From RPQK01 sp041946865 (GTDB taxonomy: Bacteria > Acidobacteriota > UBA6911 > RPQK01), in contig JBHGBF010000093.1 of the NCBI GenBank assembly GCA_041946865.1, positions 1-34,155 of the forward strand: a DNA stretch of 34,155 bases. The letters are read 5' to 3'. Shown here one piece after another: positions 16,524-24,860 of this stretch (positions are counted from its first letter, which is position 1; each line of letters opens with the position of its first letter). The notes under the pieces are model-generated. The model was not told where the DNA came from and searched no databases. It saw nothing but the letters and a program-made list of their open reading frames with translations. The position numbers and the translations under genes were made by a program.

Positions 16524-17738
16524 TCATTTCGCGCTATACCTCTGTTTTACGTAATCCTCGAGGATTTGGATGAAATCCTCGGCAATACGAGGGCCTTTCA
16601 GTGTCGTGAAGTGACGGCCGTCGACGTAGACCGGGGCCTTCGGGTCTTCGCCTGTGCCCGGCAGCGAGATCCCGATGTCGGCATGTTTAGACTCACCCGG
16701 ACCGTTCACAATGCACCCCATCACCGCCACCCGAAGCTCTTCAACGCCTGGATACAACGTCAACCAGGACGACCTGACTTCTGACAGATGCCGCTGAATC
16801 CGCTCGGCCAGTTCCTGAAAATAGACGCTCGTGGTCCTTCCACAACCCGGGCAGGCGCTCACCTGCGGGGCAAAGCTCCTCAGCCCTAGCGACTGCAGGA
16901 TCTGCTGGGCGACCACCACCTCTTCAGCCCGGTTTCCGCCCGGCCGCGGCGTCAGGCTGACACGGACGGTGTCTCCCACGCCTTCATTCAACAAGACCGC
17001 CATGCCCGCAGTGCTCGCCACGATTCCGCGGCTGCCCATACCTGCCTCGGTCAAGCCGAGATGCAGCGGATAATCACTCTGGGCCGCTAGCGCTCGGTAG
17101 ACACTGATGAGATCGGGCGCCGAGGAGACTTTGGCGCTAAGGATGATCCGGTCGTGAGCCAGGCCGAATTCCTCGGCCAGCGAGGCGGATTCCAGGGCGC
17201 TTCGGACCATCGCGTCCATGACGACCTCGTTGGCGTCCTTAGGCTCGGCCGACGCCGAGTTTTCATCCATCATTCGGGCCAGCAGATATTGGTCCAGAGA
17301 GCCCCAGTTGACGCCGATCCGGATCGGTTTTTCGTTCTCCGAAGCCACGTCGATCATTTGCCGGAAGTTCTGGTCGCGGTGCTTGCCCATGCCGACGTTG
17401 CCCGGGTTGATCCGGTACTTGGCGAGCAACCGGGCGCATTCCGGGTAACGCTTGAGCAGAATGTGGCCGTTGTAATGGAAGTCTCCGATGATCGGGACAG
17501 TGATACCCTGGTCGGCCAGTCGTTTGCTGATCTCGGGAACCGCCCGGGCCGCCGCCTCGGTGTTGACCGTTATCCGCACCAGCTCGGAGCCCGCCTCAAC
17601 CAGTTCCCCGACCTGCCGGGCAGTCGCGTCAGGGTCCGCGGTATCCGTATTGGTCATGGACTGGACCACGATCGGGTGGTCCGATCCCACTAAGACACGC
17701 CCGACTCTTACTGTTACGGTCTTACGGCGCTCGACCAT
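16524..17738 (-). CDS. ispG: 4-hydroxy-3-methylbut-2-en-1-yl diphosphate synthase
   Basis: 404 residues from the ATG at 17738. A longer frame to 17840 adds 34 residues with no family resemblance and is rejected. IspG (GcpE) converts MEcPP to HMBPP in the MEP isoprenoid pathway using a [4Fe-4S] cluster. Visible: the start VRVGRVLVGSDHPIVVQSMT, the TIM-barrel motif NPGNVG, and the C-terminal iron-sulfur domain with Cys296 and Cys299 (CPGCGRT) and Cys342 in MGCIVNGPGE, which also supplies the conserved Glu. Length is near the short bacterial form (372 in E. coli), not the insert-bearing plant form. It is divergent from the sugar transporter genes. Confidence 0.95.
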   Translation of the reverse strand: MVERRKTVTVRVGRVLVGSDHPIVVQSMTNTDTADPDATARQVGELVEAGSELVRITVNTEAAARAVPEISKRLADQGITVPIIGDFHYNGHILLKRYPECARLLAKYRINPGNVGMGKHRDQNFRQMIDVASENEKPIRIGVNWGSLDQYLLARMMDENSASAEPKDANEVVMDAMVRSALESASLAEEFGLAHDRIILSAKVSSAPDLISVYRALAAQSDYPLHLGLTEAGMGSRGIVASTAGMAVLLNEGVGDTVRVSLTPRPGGNRAEEVVVAQQILQSLGLRSFAPQVSACPGCGRTTSVYFQELAERIQRHLSEVRSSWLTLYPGVEELRVAVMGCIVNGPGESKHADIGISLPGTGEDPKAPVYVDGRHFTTLKGPRIAEDFIQILEDYVKQRYSAK

Positions 17739-17820
17739 CCGCCAGATTTTACAATACGGCCGATCTTGTGGACAAACGGTTGGGAGCAACGGATGAGCGC
17801 GAAGGAGGGAGGATTGGCTG

Positions 17821-18843
17821 ATGATCACTGCTATTTTCAAGGGTCTGGGACTCGGCCAGCCGGCCGCTTCTCCTCTATCCTTTGCCGGGTGGTGAATGTT
17901 CGAAACCCGACGCGCTCCGCAAGAGACGCGCGGCTCGCGGCTCTGTGTGCAATGCCTCAGTCTTGTTTGTAGTGCCGCCTTTAGGCGGGCTTTTTCGAAC
18001 CGTAACCGCCATGCGGGCGCGGCAGCCGCATCTCAGGACTTGAAAGTCGACGTCCTGTGGAACGGCCCGGCTTCGGAAACCGATTTTGCTCCGCAGATCA
18101 ACATTGTCGAGGATTTCGTCAATCGCGGCGTTGACGCCATTGCCTTGGCTCCGAATCACGGCAAGGCGCTTGCTCCCGTGGTCGAAAAGGCTATGCGGCA
18201 GTCCATACCGGTCACGATTTTCGACAGCGGTATCGAGACCGACAAGTACCTCTCTTATGTTTCGACTGATAACTATCAAGGCGGTGTGCTGGGCGCCGAC
18301 CGGCTGGCTGAGAAGCTCAAAGGGAAAGGAAAGGTAGCGCTCCTCGGAGTGGTGGCGGGAAGCGTGTCAACCACCGAGCGCGAGAAGGGATTCCAGGAGA
18401 CTCTGAAATCCAAGCACCCGGGCCTCCGGCTCGTCGCTTTTCAGTACGGGATGGGAGATCAAGCCCGATCCCTGGCCGTCGCCGAAGACATTCTCAACGC
18501 GCACCCGGACCTTGACGGCATCTTCGCGTCGAATGAGTCCAGCACGGTAGGGGCCGTTCAGGCCGTCAAAGCGCTGAAGAGGACCGGCCGCGTCGTGGTG
18601 GTCGGCTTCGATTCCTCACCTACGCTTGTTGAAGATCTGCAGGCGGGAGTGCTGGACTCGCTGGTGCATCAGGACCCGTTTATGATCGGGTACGAGGCCG
18701 TTCGGACCTTGACTGACAAGCTGCGGGGCAAGACTCCCGAGCGCCGTATCGCCACCAAGGTCTACCTCGTGACGCGCGAGAACTTGAACACACCGGAGAT
18801 TCAGCGCCTGGTCAACCCACCCTTGGAGAAATACCTGAAGTAA
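17821..18843 (+). pseudogene. Sugar ABC transporter substrate-binding protein, 5' region replaced
   Basis: From about 18010 the frame matches ribose-type periplasmic binding proteins (peripla_BP_4): HAGAAAASQDLKVDVLWNGP, QINIVEDFVNRGVDAIALAP, VSTDNYQGG, ILNAHPDLDGIFASNE and VVVVGFDSSP, ending at a TAA at 18841. The expected start of the mature protein, about 25-30 residues before HAG, is absent. Upstream, an ATG at 17821 behind GGAGG (17811-17815 region, 8-base spacing) opens MITAIFKGLGLGQPAASPLSFAGW and stops at TGA 17893-17895. It resembles the original signal peptide. Between the two lies a REP-like sequence. A product from the ATG at 17896 is possible but would have an Arg/Cys-rich, non-exported start. 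The partner ATPase and permease genes follow intact. Confidence 0.75.
17896..18009. repeat. REP-like sequence inside the binding-protein gene
   Basis: This block separates the signal-peptide-like frame from the mature binding-protein frame. It is bounded by TTCGAAACCC (17899) and TTCGAACC (17995), a near-direct repeat. It contains the tight hairpin CCGCCT-TT-AGGCGG (17975-17988) followed by GC and five T residues (17991-17995), so it could also end plus-strand transcription. A GC-rich palindromic patch (CGCGCGGCTCGCGG) lies near 17927-17940. The compact stem with T-run resembles repetitive extragenic palindromes. Copy number elsewhere cannot be judged from one window. Confidence 0.5.
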
Positions 18844-18866
18844 TAACCGCAGTCCCCTGAACCGTC

Positions 18867-20342
18867 ATGCTCCTTCGCGCCCAGGGCATCAGCAAAAGCT
18901 TCGGCGGCAATCCCGTCCTCAAAAACATCACTCTCTCTTTTGATGCCGGGCAGATCCACGCCTTGATCGGGGAGAACGGCGCGGGAAAATCCACGCTCAT
19001 GAAGATCCTCGCCGGATTGTACACGCCGGACTCGGGATCGCTCCAGTTGGAGGGCCACGAGGTTCAGTGGCGAGAGCCGGCCGAGGCGCAGCAGGCCGGA
19101 ATCAGCCTGATTCCGCAGGAGCTGAGTATTGCCCCTCATCTGAGCGTCAGCGAAAACGTCTTCCTGGGAATCGAACAGACGAACTGGGGGTTGATTCGTG
19201 ACGACGAGTGCCGATCGAGGACCCGGAATCTGATAGAGGAATACAACCTGGATTTCACGCCGGAAGAACGCGTGGCTCACCTCAGTCCATCGCAGAAGCA
19301 GCAGGTGGAGATCCTGCGTTCGCTGGTGCGCGCTCAGAAGGTTCTGATCCTCGATGAGCCGACCGCCTACTTTTCAGACCGCGAGAGCGAGAGGCTTTAC
19401 CGGATGATGCGCCAGGTGAAGGAACGCGGGCTGTCTCTCATCTTCATCACTCATCGCCTGGAAGAGCTGGAGGGCCTGGCCGACTGGGTGACGGTCTTGC
19501 GGGACGGCGTCTGCGTTCACTCGACCCCCGCCGGCGCCACCAACCTGGCCGAAATTCTGGGGCTGATGATCGGGCAAAGCGCAGCGAGCGTCTTTCCCCC
19601 GAAGCAGCGAGTGCGGGGACGCGCTTTGCTCCGCCTTCGCCAGGTCTCCCTCGCGGGATATCTGCGGGACGTCACGCTGGACCTGCATGAAGGGGAAATA
19701 CTGGGCCTCGGCGGATTTGTGGGTTCGCGGCGGTCCGAGCTGGCTGAAGTCCTCTTTGGCCTGCACCCCGATTACACGGGAGAAATCTGGTTTGACGGCA
19801 ATCCGGTGCGACTCGAGAGCCCTGTAGAGGCGTTGGCCCTCGGGTTTGCCTTTGTCAGCGAAGATCGGAAGCGAACCGGCATATTCCCGCATCTGAGCGT
19901 CCTCGAAAACGTCAGCCTTGTTTCACTGCCCGACTACGAACGAAACCTGCTGCTGTCAAGCTCGGCCGAAGCCGGCTCGGTCCAAGACATGCTCAAACGG
20001 TTCAAGGTCCACTGTGAAGGCACCCGGCAGCTGATCTCCAGGCTCAGCGGAGGCAACCAGCAGAAGTGCATCCTGGCTCGCTGGATGCTCACCCGGCCGC
20101 GCTTGCTGATCCTGGACGAGCCGACCCGGGGCATAGACATGGGAGCGCGGATCGAGCTGTATCGCTGGTTTGATCGGCTTGCCGGCGAAGGTTACGGCTT
20201 GTTCCTGATCTCGTCCGATCTCAGGGAACTGGAAGGACTGTGCGACCGCATTGCCGTCTTTCGGGAAGGACGGCTGGTGACGGTTCTGGAGGACGGCGAC
20301 GTGACGCGGGAAAAGGTGTTACGCTACGCCGCGCTGGGCTAG
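18867..20342 (+). CDS. Sugar ABC transporter ATP-binding protein (RbsA/MglA type)
   Basis: 491 residues with two fused ATPase domains, as in RbsA, MglA and XylG. Domain 1: Walker A GENGAGKST (35-43), signature LSPSQKQ (139-145), Walker B VLILDEPTAYF (159-169). Domain 2: a degenerate P-loop (GFVGSRRSEL, near 285), as usual in this family, then signature LSGGNQQK (393-400) and Walker B LLILDEPTRGIDMG (413-426). It energises uptake of a monosaccharide, possibly a pentose; the exact sugar cannot be told. It starts 24 bp after the binding-protein stop and is followed 15 bp later by the permease. No strong Shine-Dalgarno is visible, suggesting coupling to the upstream frame, which is now broken. 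Confidence 0.92.
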   Translation: MLLRAQGISKSFGGNPVLKNITLSFDAGQIHALIGENGAGKSTLMKILAGLYTPDSGSLQLEGHEVQWREPAEAQQAGISLIPQELSIAPHLSVSENVFLGIEQTNWGLIRDDECRSRTRNLIEEYNLDFTPEERVAHLSPSQKQQVEILRSLVRAQKVLILDEPTAYFSDRESERLYRMMRQVKERGLSLIFITHRLEELEGLADWVTVLRDGVCVHSTPAGATNLAEILGLMIGQSAASVFPPKQRVRGRALLRLRQVSLAGYLRDVTLDLHEGEILGLGGFVGSRRSELAEVLFGLHPDYTGEIWFDGNPVRLESPVEALALGFAFVSEDRKRTGIFPHLSVLENVSLVSLPDYERNLLLSSSAEAGSVQDMLKRFKVHCEGTRQLISRLSGGNQQKCILARWMLTRPRLLILDEPTRGIDMGARIELYRWFDRLAGEGYGLFLISSDLRELEGLCDRIAVFREGRLVTVLEDGDVTREKVLRYAALG

Positions 20343-20357
20343 GGGCCAGAACTCAAC

Positions 20358-21314
20358 ATGAAGACACTATATAAATTCCTTCCCTACTGGAGCCTGTTCC
20401 TGCTCTTCGTTGTCTTCGCGCTCACGGCGCCGAATTTCCTCAGCCCTCAGAACCTGGCCGCCATACTCCGGCAGTCCAGTGTGATCACTATCATGGCCAT
20501 CGGCATGACTTTCGTGATCGTTGCCGGGGCAATCGACCTGTCGGTCGGCTCGCTGATGGCCCTGAGCGCAATATTCGGCACCATGGTCCTGGCGTCCCTT
20601 TCCGCTGCAGACACCCCCGGCTGGATGTCGATCGCCACGGCCCTGCTAGTCAGCATGGCCGCCGGCGTGGCGGGCGGATGGGTGAACGGCTTCACGACGT
20701 CGGCCTTGAATCTTCCGTCCTTCATCGTGACGCTCGGGACCCTCGGCATCTACCGGGGACTGGCTCTTTACGTCACGAACGGGATCCCGGTCGTCGATCT
20801 GCCGCGCAGTTTCGGATGGCTTGCCGAGGGGGAAATCCTGGCGATCGTCCCCGTCCCGGTCGTAATCCTGGCTCTGGTCGCGCTTCTGTTCACGGTGGTG
20901 CTCCGCAAGACCAGAATGGGCCGGTACGCGTTCGCGATCGGCAGCAATCCTGACGCCGCCCTTTACAGCGGCATCCGCGTCAGTCGCTACCGGACCATCT
21001 GTTTCCTGCTTCTGGGCGGGCTGGCCGGGCTGGCCGGCATGATCGAGGCGGCGCGCCTGATTACCGGCCAACCCACGGCCGGTGAAGGCTACGAGCTGCG
21101 CGTGATTGCTGCGGTTGTCATCGGCGGCGGGAGCCTGAGCGGGGGCGAAGGATCGATCGCCGGGACCATCGTCGGATCGTTCATCATGGGTATCCTGAGC
21201 AATGGCAGCAACCTGCTGGGGATCTCTCCTTTTGTCCAGCAGATCGTGATCGGTTTGGTAATTATCCTCGCCGTCGCCGTGGATAATTACCAGAGAATGC
21301 GGAAAATCCAGTGA
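20358..21314 (+). CDS. Sugar ABC transporter permease (RbsC type)
   Basis: 318 residues with eight to ten membrane helices, in the BPD_transp_2 family (RbsC, XylH). Family landmarks include the early LTAPNFLSPQNLAAILRQSS, GMTFVIVAGAIDLSVGS (about 48-64), NLPSFIVTLGTLGIYRGLAL (the middle loop) and the C-terminal AAVVIGGGSLSGGEGSIAGT segment before the last helices. It forms the membrane channel for the preceding ATPase. It is last of the three transporter genes; the next gene (GT2) starts 37 bp later and may be on the same transcript. Confidence 0.92.
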   Translation: MKTLYKFLPYWSLFLLFVVFALTAPNFLSPQNLAAILRQSSVITIMAIGMTFVIVAGAIDLSVGSLMALSAIFGTMVLASLSAADTPGWMSIATALLVSMAAGVAGGWVNGFTTSALNLPSFIVTLGTLGIYRGLALYVTNGIPVVDLPRSFGWLAEGEILAIVPVPVVILALVALLFTVVLRKTRMGRYAFAIGSNPDAALYSGIRVSRYRTICFLLLGGLAGLAGMIEAARLITGQPTAGEGYELRVIAAVVIGGGSLSGGEGSIAGTIVGSFIMGILSNGSNLLGISPFVQQIVIGLVIILAVAVDNYQRMRKIQ

Positions 21315-21351
21315 AGGTTTTTCCCGGAAACACTCGGACAGAAAAACGAGC

Positions 21352-22083
21352 ATGAGCGATGACTGCGCGGAAGTTTCAAACGGCTTGCCACCGGACCTCT
21401 CGGTCATAATTCCAGCGGTTGACGAAGAAGAGAACCTGGAGCTTCTGTTGCCCGCCTTGAAACAGATGCTTGGCGAGCTGGCTGTCCGTTATGAAATCGT
21501 GGTCGTCGATGGCGGTTCAGCGGACGGAACAGTCCGAACGGCAAACCGATGCGGCGTCAAGGTCATCAGACAGAGCCGGCGGGGATACGGGGGCGCGTTG
21601 CTCGACGGGTTTGCCGGCACGACGGGCCGTTATGTCGTGACCATGGATGCCGACCTGTCACATCGCCCCGTGTTTCTCAAGGCCTTCTGGGAAGTGCGCC
21701 GGGACGCGGATCTGGTTGTCGCGTCACGCTACATTCCGGGTGGCGTGGCCGACGTCGCGTGGACACGGCGCTTACTCAGTCGTATCTTGAACCGGACGTA
21801 CCGTTGGGTCCTGTCTCTGAGCGTTCATGACGTGTCGAGCGGCTTCCGCATGTACCGCCGGGACGTGCTTGATGGGCTTCAGGTCGAGGCACGCGATTTC
21901 GATTTCCTCGAAGAAACCTTGATCCGGCTGCATGTTCAGGGGCGCCGGATCACAGAGGTCCCCTTCCACTTCATGGTTCGCGGTTCCGGGCGTTCGCACA
22001 TCCGCCTGGTGAAGTTCGGCTTCGCTTTTCTCAAGACCCTGTTGCGGATGCGCCGGCTGCGGACATCTCTGCAACGCGCCTGA
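21352..22083 (+). CDS. Family 2 glycosyltransferase, polyprenyl-phosphate mannose synthase-like
   Basis: 243 residues, a soluble GT-A enzyme of the DPM1 (dolichyl/polyprenyl-phosphate mannose synthase) group. Visible: nucleotide-binding start LSVIIPAVDEEENLELLL (16-33), VVDGGSADGT (51-60, where VDDxSxDGT is usual), GYGGALLDGF, the metal-binding DAD at 99-101 with following LSH, then ASRYIPGG and SGFRMYRRDVLDGL. It lacks the C-terminal membrane helices of longer relatives and is the short, DPM1-like form. It would make polyprenyl-P-mannose (or another polyprenyl-P-hexose) for periplasmic GT-C enzymes. It converges with the TMTC-like gene with only 14 bp between stops. Confidence 0.85.
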   Translation: MSDDCAEVSNGLPPDLSVIIPAVDEEENLELLLPALKQMLGELAVRYEIVVVDGGSADGTVRTANRCGVKVIRQSRRGYGGALLDGFAGTTGRYVVTMDADLSHRPVFLKAFWEVRRDADLVVASRYIPGGVADVAWTRRLLSRILNRTYRWVLSLSVHDVSSGFRMYRRDVLDGLQVEARDFDFLEETLIRLHVQGRRITEVPFHFMVRGSGRSHIRLVKFGFAFLKTLLRMRRLRTSLQRA

Positions 22084-22097
22084 AACAGGATTGAAAG

Positions 22098-23831
22098 TCA
22101 GCGCTTCTGCTGAGCCTGGGCCAACTGGGCCGCGGCCACTCGGCTGATACCCTCTTTGCCCAGCGCCGCCCATTCGGGAGCACGTTCTGCAAGCCTGGTG
22201 TACGATTCCCGGGCTTCCTCCCACTTCCCCTGAATCTCGTAAAGCCGGCCCAGATTGTAATAAACAATGAACATGCGGGGATTGAGCGCCAAGGCAGTCC
22301 TGAAGTGGTCACAGGCTTGCTGGTAAGCCCGGACGGCAACCAGACAATTCCCGAGATTGGCGTGCAAGGCCGCCTCTTTCGGGCTCAAACGGAGCCCCTC
22401 CGAGTAGACCTTTATGGCTTGAGCGTAACGCCCCAGAGACTTCAACGTCGCACCGTAATTCACGATTGCGGCGACATTGGTTGGCTGGATTCTCACGGAT
22501 CTCTCAAAGTGAGGCAGGGCTTCTTCCAGTCTTCTTTCTGCAACCAGCGCCAGGCCCCGGTTGTTTTCGGCGCTCGCATGATTCGGACAGACGCGCAGGA
22601 TGTGTCCGGTCAACAGCAGGTCTGATCGCCAGTAACCGACCTGATTCCGGGCGATCCCTGTCCAGACGACAAACACGGCGCAGGCGGCCGCCGCAACCGC
22701 CCCTCGCCACAACCTCAGCCGCAACCGCCCGAGAAGAGCAGACATTCCCCAGACAAGCATGACGAACAGTCCCACGTGCGGGACATACGCATAGCGATCC
22801 GCCCGCACGTGGGCGGCAAAATGCACGATCCCAATCACCGGGAACAACGTGACCAGGAACCACGCCCATCCCGCAGCCAGATAAGGCCGGGACCCGATCG
22901 AGCGAACGGCCAGCCACGTGATCACACCGACCAGCAGGATTGCGCCGGAGCATTGAAGCCAGGAAATCGCCGGCCCAGGATGGGGATAAATCGGAATCAT
23001 GCCGGCCGGGTAAAGGGTCTGAACCAGGTAGGCGGCGTAGTTGATCGGAACGTAGGCGAGCCGGGTGCTGAGCGGCAGCGCGTCCAAGGAGGTCAAAATG
23101 TTCCCGGCGCGCACAGCCCTGAAGTAAATAACGAGAAAGCCAAGGCAGATGAGCAGTAACGGCACTTTTTCCAGAACCAGCCATCCAAGTCGGGCACGGT
23201 TCTCCCGCTCGGACAGCAGCCGGGCCCAATCGATCCGCTCGAGCGGCCAGAAGTCCAGGATCAAAAGGGTAGCGGGAAGGGTCATGATCATCGGTTTTGT
23301 ACACAGTCCGGCAATCATGAGAAGCGCCACCAGCAGATATCTCTTCAGCCCGGGCTTTCGAACGTAGTGCCAATAGGCCAAAACGGTCAGCAGCCAGAAC
23401 AAGGTACTGAGAACGTCTTTCCGGCTCGCCACCCAGACCACCGGTTCAACATGAAGCGGATGAATGGCGAAAAGAGCCGCGGCAACGGCGCCAGGCCAGG
23501 TTGCTCCCGTCAGCAGGTACAGGAGCCAGAAGAGCAGCAGGCAATTCACGATGTGAATCTGCAGGCTGGAGGTGTGATGCCCCCCGGGGCTCATACCATA
23601 GACCCTGCTGTCAAGGATGTGGGACATCCAGGTGATCGGGTGCCACTGCCCGATCTCCATCCCTACGAGAGCCTGCTTCATGGCCTCCCATGAGAATCCT
23701 TGAGCAACGAACGGGTTGTCGTAGACGTAGATATCGTCGTCAAAGCGGGTGAAGGGATGATCCCAGAGACCCCAAAAGACGATGAGGTTAAGAACAATAA
23801 GGGCTATCGAGATACCGAACCGTTTGTTCAT
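22098..23831 (-). CDS. TMTC-like membrane glycosyltransferase with TPR repeats
   Basis: 577 residues: about ten membrane helices (1-410), then a TPR domain of three to four repeats (about 419-555). The first loop carries an acidic cluster RFDDDIYVYDNP (29-40), QWHPITWMSHILDSRVYGM and PGGHHTSSLQIHIVN. This matches the arrangement of GT-C enzymes of the TMTC group, whose eukaryotic members are O-mannosyltransferases using dolichyl-P-mannose. The triple Asp after the first helix is the likely catalytic/donor site by family analogy. It faces the DPM1-like gene, which could make its donor. The C-terminus (AAAQLAQAQQKR) is low-complexity. The acceptor is unknown. Confidence 0.8.
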   Translation of the reverse strand: MNKRFGISIALIVLNLIVFWGLWDHPFTRFDDDIYVYDNPFVAQGFSWEAMKQALVGMEIGQWHPITWMSHILDSRVYGMSPGGHHTSSLQIHIVNCLLLFWLLYLLTGATWPGAVAAALFAIHPLHVEPVVWVASRKDVLSTLFWLLTVLAYWHYVRKPGLKRYLLVALLMIAGLCTKPMIMTLPATLLILDFWPLERIDWARLLSERENRARLGWLVLEKVPLLLICLGFLVIYFRAVRAGNILTSLDALPLSTRLAYVPINYAAYLVQTLYPAGMIPIYPHPGPAISWLQCSGAILLVGVITWLAVRSIGSRPYLAAGWAWFLVTLFPVIGIVHFAAHVRADRYAYVPHVGLFVMLVWGMSALLGRLRLRLWRGAVAAAACAVFVVWTGIARNQVGYWRSDLLLTGHILRVCPNHASAENNRGLALVAERRLEEALPHFERSVRIQPTNVAAIVNYGATLKSLGRYAQAIKVYSEGLRLSPKEAALHANLGNCLVAVRAYQQACDHFRTALALNPRMFIVYYNLGRLYEIQGKWEEARESYTRLAERAPEWAALGKEGISRVAAAQLAQAQQKR

Positions 23832-23881
23832 CCCCCGGTCGCCGGTAGCGTATCACGGCCGGCCGAGAGAATTCTCGACCC

Positions 23882-24802
23882 TTATCGGTCGAGCAGCCGG
23901 TAACTCACAAACGCGAGGCGCTTGCTGTCAGGCGACCAGGAGGGGACGTTGATGGTTCCCTGCCCGCCAAACAGCTCCGCAAGCACCTTTGGTGCCCCGC
24001 CGTTGGCCGGCATGATCCGCAACCTGACGTTCTTGTTGGGCGGATGGCCCTTGACATCCCTGTCATAGGAAAGCATGACGAGCCATTTGCCATCGGGCGA
24101 TGGATGGGCAAACCAGTCGGCATAGCCGTCGTTCGTCACCTGTTCCTGGTCGCTTCCGTCGGGCCGCATACGCCAGATCTGCATGAACCCGGTTCGCTCC
24201 GAATTGAAGTAGATGTACTGGCCGTCAGGGGAGAATTCCGGCCCGTCATCGAGGCCCGGAGCAGTAGTCAATCGCCGTTCTTCTCCTCCCTCAACAGGGA
24301 TCGTGTAGACGTCGAACTCACCGTTTCGCTCGGCGCAGTAAGCGAGCGTGGAACCGTCCGGGGACCAACCGTGCCAGTATGACGGGCCTTTCGGGGTGAC
24401 CTGACGGGGAAAGCCGCCGGTCGCGGGGAGCACATAGATCAACGAGACTCTTTCAGGAGACTGACTGATCGCCAGAAACTTCCCGTCCGGCGAGTAACCG
24501 TGATCGTTGTTGCACCGATTCGCGTTCCCGGTATCGAGCAGAACCGGCTGTCCGCCCGTGACCGGGATGGTGTAGAGCCGTCCCTTGCTGTTGAACAGCA
24601 AAGACTCTCCATCGCGCGACCAGTTGGGCGCTTCAAAATGGTCGTTGGCCCGATAGACCGCCATCCTCTGCCCGTCTTCGATAGAGACGATCTCAAGAGT
24701 GCTCTCCAGGCGGGACTCGGCCGCCTGCCCCGCCCGCGCAGACGCCCCGTATACCAGCCACAGAGCACAGACCAGCGGAATCAGGATTGAAGCCTTCGTC
24801 AT
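23882..24802 (-). CDS. TolB-like beta-propeller protein (PD40 repeats), exported
   Basis: 306 residues with an N-terminal signal peptide (about 1-26, ALWLVYGASARAGQA). The rest is a six-bladed propeller of PD40/WD40-like units with repeated SPDG motifs: WSRDGESLLF, YSPDGKFLAI, WSPDGSTLAY, FSPDGQYIYF, PSPDGKWLVM and WSPDSKRLAF. Relatives are the TolB C-terminal domain and Acidobacteriota proteins called biopolymer-transport TolR or PD40 proteins. It has no peptidase domain. It probably binds a protein or polysaccharide ligand in the periplasm. It shares a 58-bp divergent spacer with thyX. Confidence 0.8.
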   Translation of the reverse strand: MTKASILIPLVCALWLVYGASARAGQAAESRLESTLEIVSIEDGQRMAVYRANDHFEAPNWSRDGESLLFNSKGRLYTIPVTGGQPVLLDTGNANRCNNDHGYSPDGKFLAISQSPERVSLIYVLPATGGFPRQVTPKGPSYWHGWSPDGSTLAYCAERNGEFDVYTIPVEGGEERRLTTAPGLDDGPEFSPDGQYIYFNSERTGFMQIWRMRPDGSDQEQVTNDGYADWFAHPSPDGKWLVMLSYDRDVKGHPPNKNVRLRIMPANGGAPKVLAELFGGQGTINVPSWSPDSKRLAFVSYRLLDR

Positions 24803-24824
24803 ATACGAATGTTATAACTTGATT

Positions 24825-24837
24825 ATTGAATTTCAAT
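24825..24837. promoter_or_regulatory. Short dyad in the thyX / TolB-like divergent spacer
   Basis: ATTGAA-T-TTCAAT is a perfect 6-bp inverted repeat around one base, in an AT-rich stretch of the 58-bp spacer, where promoters for both genes must lie. It might be an operator or just promoter composition. Confidence 0.25.
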
Positions 24838-24860
24838 CCAGTGAATAAAGCGGAGGACGG

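Noticed and set aside
17739..17840. 34-residue N-terminal extension of IspG
   Set aside because: No family resemblance, and it overlaps the divergent gene's start. The ATG at 17738 gives the normal start.
17896..17930. Possible tRNA T-arm (GTTCGAAAC)
   Set aside because: No matching T-stem, anticodon arm or acceptor stem on either strand.
17875..18279. Minus-strand frame containing SPPKGGTTNK
   Set aside because: It reads antisense through the REP-like block into the binding-protein gene. The motif is the translated hairpin, not a protein domain.
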